Assembly (NCBI GenBank): GCA_027036095.1
Contig: JALVTA010000003.1
Coordinates: 1 to 14,428 of the forward strand
Origin: Thiotrichales bacterium
GTDB taxonomy: Bacteria; Pseudomonadota; Gammaproteobacteria; Thiomicrospirales; Thiomicrospiraceae
Reading direction: 5' to 3'
DNA: 14,428 bases
A program made the translations under genes and the position numbers. Numbering within the stretch: position 1 is the first letter of the stretch; every line of letters starts with the position of its first letter. A model generated the notes under the pieces. That model was given only the letters and a program-made list of their open reading frames with translations, searched no databases and had not been told where the DNA came from. This document shows, piece after piece, positions 7,229 through 13,156 of the stretch.

Positions 7229-9931
7229 TCAGCTTGCCATGACCCTGTCCCACGCCGCACGGACGGCGGCCACCTGCGCCGCCACCGCCTCCCGCGGCAC
7301 CCGCGCGGGGCGGTCGGCCAGCGCCAGCCGATGCGCCTGTGCCCGCAGGAACACATAGGCGTCCGCCAGTGCCTGCGCGGTCTGTTCATCCAGCAGGCCG
7401 GCACGGGCGATGGCCTCCAGCAGGCGCAGGTTGTCGCGCCAGCGGGTCAGCGCCGGGTGGTCATGGGCGTGGGCGAGCACGAAATACTGCACCATGAATT
7501 CAATATCCACCAGCCCGCCGCGCCCCTGCTTGAGGTCGAAGGTCGCCGCATCGCTGCGGTCCAGATGGGCCTGCATCTTCTCCCGCATGGCTACCACCTC
7601 CCGGGCCACCGCCTTCGGGTTGCGCGGCTGGCGCAGCACCGCCTCACGCACCTGCTCGAAGGCGGCGCAGGCTGCCTCGCTGCCCACCACGCAGCGGGCG
7701 CGTACCAGCGCCTGCAGTTCCCACAGCCACGCCCTGTGGCGCAGGTAGTCGTCGAAGCTGGCCAGCGAGCTGGCCAGCAGCCCGTCCTTGCCGCTGGGGC
7801 GCAGGCGGGTGTCCACCTCATAGAGCCGGCCGGAGGCCATCTGCGTGGTAAGCACGAACAGCAGCTTCTGGGCCGCGCGGATCATCCACGTCTGGGCGTC
7901 CAGCGGGCGCGGCCCGTCGGTGAAGGCGCCGCTGTCCACCCCGTGGTAGAGGAACACCACGTCCAGATCGGAGCCGTAGCCCAGTTCGTGCCCGCCCAGC
8001 TTGCCGTAGCCGGCGATCAGCCCATCGCCGGCGGGCAGGGAGCCGTGGCGGTCAGTCATCCAGTCGGTTACCCAGTGCCAGGCGGTCTCCAGCACCGCCT
8101 CGGCGATCCAGGTGAGCCGGTCGCTTACCTGCGGCAGCGCCAGCACGCCCATAACATCCTGCGCCGCCACCTGAAACACCTGCTGCTGCTTCCACTGGCG
8201 CAGCCGCTCCATGAAGGCCTCTTCGTCCGCTCCCCACTGGGCCCGCACCGCTTCCGCCCCGGTGCGGTAGTCCGCTTCGGAGACGGTGCCGTAGAAACTG
8301 TCCACGTCCAGCAGCATCTCCAGCAGCACCGGGTGCTGCGTCAGCATGCGTGCCAGCCAGCCGCTGGCGCACAGCAGCTTCGCCAGCTCCTCACGCACGA
8401 CCGGCGTGCCCTGCAGCAGCATCAGATAGACCCCGCGGCGGGCCACCGCACCGAGAAAATCCAGCGCCCGGGTCAGCCCGGCGGTACGGTCACAGTCCTC
8501 CACAGCCGCCACCGCCGCCAGCAGCAACGGCGCCGCCTCATCCAGCCGCCGGCGGCCCGACTCGTCCAGCTGGCGCACGGCAAAGCTCTCCTGCAACGCC
8601 CGTACCGCCGCACGCACGGCAGCGGGGTCGGCCACGCCCACCTGCTGCAGGCGCGTGTCCGGCACGCTGTCGGGTGCCTGCCACAGCTGCTGCCACAGGG
8701 TCGGGCATTGTGCGTCCTCCGGAAACAGGGCGTTGAAGTTCTCCTGCACCTGCTGGCGCATCGGCGCCAGCGCCGCCAGCAGCCCGTCGTAATCGGCAAA
8801 GCCCAGTGATTCGGCCAGCCGGCTACGGGCCTCCGGCGCCGCCGGCAGGGTGTGGGTCTGGGCGTCCGCCTCCATCTGCAGATGATTCTCCACCCGGCGC
8901 AGAAAGTCATAGTCGGCCCGCTGCCGCGCCACGGTTTCCGCAGGTACCAGCCCCGCCTCCTCCAGCGCCGACAGCGCCCGATAGAGCGATGGCGTCTGCA
9001 GCGCCGGTCGCCGCCCGCCATGGATCAGCTGAAAGGTCTGCACCCAGAACTCCACCTCGCGGATACCCCCCGGCCCCAGCTTGATGTTGTCCGCCATGCC
9101 GCGGCGCTGCACCTCGGCGTCGATCTGCGCCTTGAGCGCCTGCAGCGACTCGATGGCGGTGTAGTCCAGATAGCGCCGGTAGACGAAGGGGCGCAGACTC
9201 TCCAGCAGCCTTTCCCCGTCCGCCCGGTCTCCCGCCACCGGCCGGGCCTTGACCAGCGCGTAGCGCTCCCACGCCCGCCCATGGGCGGCGTAGTAGTCTT
9301 CCATGGCAGCGAAGCTGACCGCCAGCGGCCCGCTGCTGCCGAAGGGACGCAGGCGCCAGTCCACCCGATAGACAAAGCCGTCGGCAGTCTGGTCGCTCAG
9401 CAGGGGGGTAAGCTTCTGCACCAGGCGGATGAAGAACTGCTGGTTGTCCAGCGGGCGCGCCCCGTCGCTCTCGCCGCCTTCGGCGTAGGCGGCAATCAGG
9501 TCAATGTCGCTGGAGAAGTTGAGCTCGCCACCGCCCAGCTTGCCCATGCCCAGCAGCACCGGTCGCACCACCTTGCCGCTGTCGGCGCCGCGCGGCAGGC
9601 CGTGACGATCCGCCAACGCCCTAAAGCACCAATCCACCGCCAGCGTCAGCAGCGTTTCCGCCAGCCGGGTCAGCTGGACCAGCGTCTCCGGCACCGCATC
9701 CAGCCCCAGATAGTCGCGGATGGCGATGCGCGCCGCCTCCCGCTGGCGCAGAAGGCGCAGTTCCCGGGCAAATACGGCCGGATCTTCGATTTTTTTCAGC
9801 GTCTCCAGCGCGCCATCCCGCAAAAATGGGGGAGGCCCCGTCCAGAAGGTCTCCTCCAGCACCTGCGGCTGGCGCTCGGCCACCCGAGCCACGAAGGCAC
9901 TCCAGCGCAACACATCATCAAGCGTCGCCAT
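7229..9931 (-). CDS. glnE: Bifunctional glutamine synthetase adenylyltransferase / adenylyl-removing enzyme
   Basis: GlnE attaches AMP to glutamine synthetase to inactivate it and removes it again by phosphorolysis. PII proteins and glutamine set the direction. The 900-residue protein has the two expected nucleotidyltransferase domains. The N-terminal deadenylylase domain shows GMGKLGGGELNFSSDIDL with D142/D144, and DGFVYRVDWRLRPFGSSGPL follows. The C-terminal adenylylase domain shows GYGKLGGHELGYGSDLDVV with D655/D657, then YEVDTRLRPSGKDGLL. A helical linker separates them. It is about 45 residues shorter than E. coli GlnE, mostly at the N-terminus. The ATG at 9931 has GGGAGG six bases upstream and overlaps the end of the methyltransferase gene by 14 bases, so the two are coupled. 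An upstream open extension to 10093 is only a shadow of that gene. Confidence 0.97.
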   Translation of the reverse strand: MATLDDVLRWSAFVARVAERQPQVLEETFWTGPPPFLRDGALETLKKIEDPAVFARELRLLRQREAARIAIRDYLGLDAVPETLVQLTRLAETLLTLAVDWCFRALADRHGLPRGADSGKVVRPVLLGMGKLGGGELNFSSDIDLIAAYAEGGESDGARPLDNQQFFIRLVQKLTPLLSDQTADGFVYRVDWRLRPFGSSGPLAVSFAAMEDYYAAHGRAWERYALVKARPVAGDRADGERLLESLRPFVYRRYLDYTAIESLQALKAQIDAEVQRRGMADNIKLGPGGIREVEFWVQTFQLIHGGRRPALQTPSLYRALSALEEAGLVPAETVARQRADYDFLRRVENHLQMEADAQTHTLPAAPEARSRLAESLGFADYDGLLAALAPMRQQVQENFNALFPEDAQCPTLWQQLWQAPDSVPDTRLQQVGVADPAAVRAAVRALQESFAVRQLDESGRRRLDEAAPLLLAAVAAVEDCDRTAGLTRALDFLGAVARRGVYLMLLQGTPVVREELAKLLCASGWLARMLTQHPVLLEMLLDVDSFYGTVSEADYRTGAEAVRAQWGADEEAFMERLRQWKQQQVFQVAAQDVMGVLALPQVSDRLTWIAEAVLETAWHWVTDWMTDRHGSLPAGDGLIAGYGKLGGHELGYGSDLDVVFLYHGVDSGAFTDGPRPLDAQTWMIRAAQKLLFVLTTQMASGRLYEVDTRLRPSGKDGLLASSLASFDDYLRHRAWLWELQALVRARCVVGSEAACAAFEQVREAVLRQPRNPKAVAREVVAMREKMQAHLDRSDAATFDLKQGRGGLVDIEFMVQYFVLAHAHDHPALTRWRDNLRLLEAIARAGLLDEQTAQALADAYVFLRAQAHRLALADRPARVPREAVAAQVAAVRAAWDRVMAS

Positions 9932-10745
9932 CACACACCTCCCGGGGCGGCACCAGCCGCCGCTCGGCATCAAAATAGTAGAGATACAGCAGAGTGCCGC
10001 GCCGGTCATTGAGCTGCCAGATCTCGGTGGCTTCACAGTCCGGCAGCGGGAAGCTGTTGCTGACGAACAGACTCCGGGGCGGCATTTCGGCACGCACCTT
10101 TTCGCTCAGTCGTGCCATGGGCGCCGGAGAGAGAAAGGCATACACCATGTTGAAGGCCCCCAGCGGCGTCTCCCACAGGCTGACGCCGTGCACCTCGCCC
10201 GCCTCACCCACACGCTGGCGCGCTACCCACAGGTTGAGCGGCGCTGTCTCCACACCCGCCGAGCGCACCACGGCAGGGCAGTGAGCCCCCATAAAGTGCA
10301 CCACACCACCCCAGCCACAGCCCAGGTCCATGAAGCGCACCGGCGCCTGCAGTGTGTCTGCCGCCCGACACAGCGCCCGCCAGGTGGTGCGATTGCTCAG
10401 ATAGAGGGGCACCCGCTCCGACAGGGCATTGCGAAACACCAGCCACAGCAGCGCCAGCACCGCCGCCACGCCCCACCATGGCACCCCTGCGGCCAGCGCC
10501 AGCCACAGCAGCGGTGGAAAGAGCAGCTGGATGATGAGCCACCAGCGCGCCAGACCCGCGCGCCAGGACAGCAGTGCCGCCAGCCCGCCCTGCGCCAGCG
10601 CCCAGCCCCACAGCGGATAGGGCGGCGGGATCAGTGCTGGCAGCCCCCGTGCCAGCGCCAGCAGAACCACAAAGGCCACGCCCTGCAGCAGCAGCGCCTG
10701 AACCGCCACGGGCAGGGTGCGCCAGATTGCACCTACCTTGTGCAT
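9918..10745 (-). CDS. Membrane-anchored class I SAM-dependent methyltransferase
   Basis: This 275-residue protein has a hydrophobic N-terminal half with about four predicted membrane helices (roughly residues 12-33, 43-62, 66-87 and 88-106). A compact Rossmann methyltransferase domain follows. Motif I is FMDLGCGWGG (138-147). GVETAPLNLWVARQR (164-178), VYAFLSPAPMARL (201-213) and SLFVSNSFPLP (225-235) follow. Their order recalls the FAM173/ATPSCKMT-type lysine methyltransferases, but that is a pattern-based inference and the substrate is unknown. The ATG at 10745 is preferred over a TTG at 10775; neither has a strong ribosome site. Its end overlaps the glnE start by 14 bases, and it diverges from glnK, so it may share nitrogen regulation. 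The start codon lies inside an NtrC-like palindrome. Confidence 0.82.
   Translation of the reverse strand: MHKVGAIWRTLPVAVQALLLQGVAFVVLLALARGLPALIPPPYPLWGWALAQGGLAALLSWRAGLARWWLIIQLLFPPLLWLALAAGVPWWGVAAVLALLWLVFRNALSERVPLYLSNRTTWRALCRAADTLQAPVRFMDLGCGWGGVVHFMGAHCPAVVRSAGVETAPLNLWVARQRVGEAGEVHGVSLWETPLGAFNMVYAFLSPAPMARLSEKVRAEMPPRSLFVSNSFPLPDCEATEIWQLNDRRGTLLYLYYFDAERRLVPPREVCDGDA
10728..10744. promoter_or_regulatory. NtrC-type binding site (17-bp palindrome)
   Basis: The sequence TGCAC, seven bases, GTGCA matches the E. coli NtrC consensus (TGCACC-N5-GGTGCA) at 11 of its 12 defined positions. It overlaps the start codon of the methyltransferase gene and lies about 120 bases upstream of the transcription start predicted for glnK, a normal distance for an NtrC enhancer. 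Assignment rests on the motif and the nitrogen-gene context. Confidence 0.6.
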
Positions 10746-10772
10746 GGCAGCACCACGTCGGCACGAACCGGA

Positions 10773-10801
10773 CAAATACCAACAGGCAGCAAACAGGTCA
10801 A
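10773..10801 (-). promoter_or_regulatory. Candidate sigma-70 promoter for methyltransferase-glnE
   Basis: On the minus strand TTGACC (10801-10796) is followed after 17 bases by TATTTG (10778-10773). The -35 matches 5 of 6 positions and the -10 only 3 of 6. If real, transcription starts near 10766 and the NtrC-like site lies just downstream of it. Confidence 0.25.
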
Positions 10802-10811
10802 GATATTGATA
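10799..10811 (-). promoter_or_regulatory. Candidate IHF binding site
   Basis: Read on the minus strand, TATCAATATCTTG fits the IHF consensus WATCAANNNNTTR at every position and lies in a run of A+T-rich DNA. It sits between the NtrC-type palindrome and the candidate -24/-12 element, where IHF commonly bends DNA at sigma-54 promoters. The consensus is short, so context carries much of the weight. Confidence 0.45.
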
Positions 10812-10831
10812 TAAAAGAAGTTTTCAAAATC

Positions 10832-10847
10832 AGGCATGGCGCACGCT
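10832..10847 (+). promoter_or_regulatory. Candidate sigma-54 (-24/-12) promoter for glnK-amtB
   Basis: AGGCATG-GCGC-ACGCT has the GG and GC dinucleotides separated by exactly ten bases, as sigma-54 promoters require. It otherwise matches TGGCACG-N4-TTGCW only moderately (about 8 of 12). Transcription would begin near 10858, leaving a leader of about 44 bases. An overlapping alternative starting at 10837 (TGGCGC...TTAAC) lacks the -12 GC. Confidence 0.35.
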
Positions 10848-10901
10848 TAACGGAAAGGGCACATCGCACCTTTGTTCAAACAGGCACGCTGAGGAGACAG
10901 T

Positions 10902-11240
10902 ATGAAACTGATCACTGCCATCATCAAGCCGTTCAAGCTCGACGCAGTGCGCGAAGCGCTGCACGAGCTGGACATTCACGGCATGACCGTGACCGAGGTG
11001 AAAGGCTATGGCCGCCAGAAAGGCCATACCGAAATCTACCGCGGCGCGGAATATGCCATCGAATTCATGCCCAAGCTGAAAGTCGAGGTGGTCGTCAAGG
11101 CCGACCTGGTCGAGGGCGCTGTGGAAGCCATCATCAACGCCGCCCAGACCGGCAAGATCGGCGACGGCAAGATCTTCATCTCGCCGGTGGAGGACGCCAT
11201 CCGCATCCGCACCGCCGAGAAGGGCGAAGAAGCACTATAA
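10902..11240 (+). CDS. glnK: PII nitrogen regulatory protein (GlnK type)
   Basis: PII proteins sense 2-oxoglutarate and ATP/ADP and are uridylylated in response to glutamine. They control GlnE, the NtrB/NtrC pathway and AmtB. The 112-residue protein starts with the usual MKLITAIIKPFKL. It has the T-loop YRGAEYAIEFMPK with the uridylylation residue Y51, and the B-loop TGKIGDGKIFI (83-93) with K90. GAGGAG lies five bases before the ATG. It is 23 bases upstream of amtB, the standard glnK-amtB arrangement, which favours GlnK over GlnB although the two are nearly alike in sequence. The upstream NtrC-type, IHF-type and -24/-12 elements suggest induction under nitrogen limitation. Confidence 0.95.
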   Translation: MKLITAIIKPFKLDAVREALHELDIHGMTVTEVKGYGRQKGHTEIYRGAEYAIEFMPKLKVEVVVKADLVEGAVEAIINAAQTGKIGDGKIFISPVEDAIRIRTAEKGEEAL

Positions 11241-11263
11241 CGAGGCACATGGAGGACACATTG

Positions 11264-12550
11264 ATGAACGCTTTCAAGAAATCTCTGCTGGCCATCACCG
11301 CATGGGGCCTGCCCATGCTGGCCCTGGCCGACGACAAGCTCAATGCGGGCGACACGGCCTGGATGCTCACCGCCACAGCGCTGGTGCTGCTGATGACCAT
11401 CCCCGGCCTGGCGCTGTTCTACGGCGGCATGGTACGTCGCAAGAACGTCATTTCCGTGGCTGCAGCCACCTTCGCGGTCACTGCACTGATGAGCGTCATT
11501 TGGGCCGTAGCGGGCTACTCACTGGCTTTCAAAGGTGACGGTGCCTTCGTCGGCGACCTGAGCGCACTGTTCCTGAAGGGCCTGACGCCTGACAGCCTCT
11601 CCGGCACCATTCCGGAAGGCGTGTTCATGACCTTCCAGATGACCTTCGCCATCATCACCCCCGCCCTGATCATCGGCGCCATCGTGGAGCGGATGAAATT
11701 CTCCGCCCTGCTGTGGTTCACCGCACTGTGGTCGCTGATCGTCTATGCGCCGATCACCCACATGGTGTGGGGTGGCGGCTGGATGGGCAATGACGGCGTG
11801 CAGGACTTTGCCGGCGGCACCGTGGTGCACATCAATGCCGGTGTGGCCGGTCTGGTTGCCGCGCTGGTTCTGGGCGCCCGCAAAGGCTATGGCAAGGTAC
11901 CCATGCCGCCGGTCAACCTGGTCTACACCATGGTAGGTGCATCCCTGCTGTGGGTTGGCTGGTTCGGCTTCAACGCCGGTTCCGAACTGGCGGCTGACGG
12001 TACTGCCGGCATGGCCATGGTCGTCACCCAGATCGCCACCGCCATGGCAGCGCTGGCCTGGATGTTCGTCGAATGGATGGCCCGCGGCAAGCCCACCATG
12101 CTGGGCATGGCTTCCGGTGCCGTAGCCGGTCTAGTAGCCATCACCCCCGCGTCCGGCTTCGTCGGTCCCATCGGCGCATTCGTCATCGGTGCCGCAGCGG
12201 GCGTAATCACCTTCTGGGCTTCCGTCTATCTGAAGAAGGCGCTGGGCTATGACGACTCCCTGGATGCCTTCGGCGTCCACGCTGTCGGCGGTATCGTCGG
12301 CGCGTTGCTGACCGGCATCTTCTCCGCCGCCACCTTCGGCGGTGCCGGCCTGAGCGACGCAGCTCACGGCAGCATCCTGAGCCAGTTCATCATTCAGGCC
12401 AAGGGTGTCGGTTTTACCATCATCTATGACGCTATCGCCACCTTCATCATCCTGAAGGTGCTGGATGTCATCATGGGCCTGCGTGTCTCCGAAGAGGAAG
12501 AGGAAGAAGGTCTGGACATCACTCAGCACGGCGAGCAGCTCTACGAATAA
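11264..12550 (+). CDS. amtB: Ammonium transporter AmtB
   Basis: AmtB is a trimeric inner-membrane ammonium channel, blocked by unmodified GlnK inserting its T-loop from the cytoplasm. The 428-residue protein begins with a cleavable signal-like segment ending near LALADDK, followed by about eleven membrane helices. All key residues sit at a constant +21 offset from E. coli numbering: the Phe gate F124 and F128 (TFQMTF), W169 (HMVWGGG), D181 and H189 (DFAGGTVVHINAG), and H339 (DAFGVHAVGG). The cytoplasmic tail carries a run of six glutamates (410-415) before GLDITQHGEQLYE. GGAGG lies eight bases before the ATG at 11264. The frame extends upstream through glnK, but that is a shadow. Confidence 0.97.
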   Translation: MNAFKKSLLAITAWGLPMLALADDKLNAGDTAWMLTATALVLLMTIPGLALFYGGMVRRKNVISVAAATFAVTALMSVIWAVAGYSLAFKGDGAFVGDLSALFLKGLTPDSLSGTIPEGVFMTFQMTFAIITPALIIGAIVERMKFSALLWFTALWSLIVYAPITHMVWGGGWMGNDGVQDFAGGTVVHINAGVAGLVAALVLGARKGYGKVPMPPVNLVYTMVGASLLWVGWFGFNAGSELAADGTAGMAMVVTQIATAMAALAWMFVEWMARGKPTMLGMASGAVAGLVAITPASGFVGPIGAFVIGAAAGVITFWASVYLKKALGYDDSLDAFGVHAVGGIVGALLTGIFSAATFGGAGLSDAAHGSILSQFIIQAKGVGFTIIYDAIATFIILKVLDVIMGLRVSEEEEEEGLDITQHGEQLYE

Positions 12551-12562
12551 GAGCTGGCGCTC

Positions 12563-12588
12563 TCCCGCCATGGCGTGGCATGGCGGGA
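12563..12588. repeat. Perfect hairpin downstream of amtB
   Basis: TCCCGCCATG (12563-12572) and CATGGCGGGA (12579-12588) form a 10-bp stem with a 6-base loop, 12 bases after the amtB stop. No T-run follows on either strand, so it is not a complete intrinsic terminator. It may protect the 3' end of the mRNA or help the terminator that follows. Confidence 0.6.
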
Positions 12589-12627
12589 ATCAAACCAAAG
12601 TCTTCGTGACCTCCACGCGATGTGTTG

Positions 12628-12652
12628 CCCCGCCTCTTGCGCGGGGTTTTTT
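12628..12652 (+). terminator. Intrinsic terminator of the glnK-amtB operon
   Basis: CCCCGC (12628-12633), a seven-base loop and GCGGGG (12641-12646) are followed directly by six T residues. This is a standard Rho-independent terminator in the plus direction, about 80 bases past amtB. On the minus strand no T-run follows the stem. Confidence 0.88.
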
Positions 12653-12670
12653 GTGTCCGGAGCAAAAATC

Positions 12671-13096
12671 TCAGAGATTGCGCACCCGCGCCAGCAGTCT
12701 CTGCCAACGCTGCCACAGCGTCGGCTGCGGTACGGCAATATGCTCGAAGCGCATGACGCAGGCCGGTGAGCGCGGGTTGAACAGCGGGGTATCGCGCCAG
12801 TGGAGCAGGGTATCCGGTTCTAGACCGGAATCCAGCGCCACCTGCTCCCAGGTGGGCGGAGCTTCGGCAAGAATGCGCGGCGGCGTGACGGAAAAGTCCA
12901 CCGGCCACTTGTCACCGATGAATACCGTCTCGGTGCGTCCACTTTCCATCCAGATGCGCACCTTCTCTCCCACCTCAAGCAGCGAGCCGTAGGGCAGAAA
13001 CAGATATTTCGCCCCCAAGTGGCTCACCGGCACATCCAGCAGCGGCGGCCCCGGTGGAAATTCGAACTGGCAGAAGTCGCCTCCGCAGCAGCTCAT
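12671..13096 (-). CDS. Hypothetical protein with N-terminal cysteine cluster
   Basis: I do not recognise this 141-residue protein. It opens with MSCCGGDFCQFEFPPGPP, where Cys 3, 4 and 8 could bind a metal or form disulfides. It is rich in Trp and Pro (WMESG, DKWPVDFSVTPP, TWEQV, HWRDT, LWQRWQ) and ends in a basic tail, RLLARVRNL. There is no signal peptide or membrane helix. The ATG at 13096 is preferred because GGGAGAGGG lies just upstream; the in-frame ATG at 13108 has no such site. The consistent frame and ribosome site support a real gene. It is divergent from valS. HolC, the DNA polymerase III chi subunit often found beside valS, is not what this encodes as far as I can tell. No strong terminator is visible after its stop. 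Confidence 0.72.
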   Translation of the reverse strand: MSCCGGDFCQFEFPPGPPLLDVPVSHLGAKYLFLPYGSLLEVGEKVRIWMESGRTETVFIGDKWPVDFSVTPPRILAEAPPTWEQVALDSGLEPDTLLHWRDTPLFNPRSPACVMRFEHIAVPQPTLWQRWQRLLARVRNL

Positions 13097-13116
13097 GCCC
13101 TCTCCCATGCGACTGA

Positions 13117-13122
13117 TATAAT
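13117..13122 (+). promoter_or_regulatory. Candidate -10 element of the valS promoter
   Basis: A perfect TATAAT lies 34 bases before the valS ATG at 13157. The -35 region (around 13094-13099, CATGCC) is poor and overlaps the start codon of the divergent small gene. The reverse strand of the same patch reads AATTATAT and could serve that gene. Confidence 0.4.
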
Positions 13123-13147
13123 TGTGCGATTAAACATTCCCGCAGAC

Positions 13148-13151
13148 GAGG
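13148..13151 (+). promoter_or_regulatory. Ribosome binding site deciding the valS start
   Basis: GAGG lies five bases before the second of two tandem ATG codons (13157) and only two before the first (13154). Normal spacing therefore favours 13157, giving MDKHFDP as the N-terminus. Confidence 0.6.
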
Positions 13152-13156
13152 CGATG

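Noticed and set aside
7202..8809. 535-codon open frame on the plus strand
   Set aside because: It is antisense to glnE, with His/Gln/Arg-rich composition and no domain. glnE motifs on the other strand are intact.
9932..10093. N-terminal extension of glnE
   Set aside because: It overlaps the methyltransferase in another frame and is Cys/Arg/Pro-rich. GGGAGG precedes the ATG at 9931.
10716..10731. Second sigma-54-like sequence ending in TTGCA
   Set aside because: The GG and GC are separated by 11 rather than 10 bases, and it would start transcription on top of the NtrC-type site.
10574..11263. Upstream extension of the amtB frame
   Set aside because: It crosses glnK in another frame and the intergenic regulatory region. 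The ATG at 11264 with GGAGG and a signal segment is the real start.
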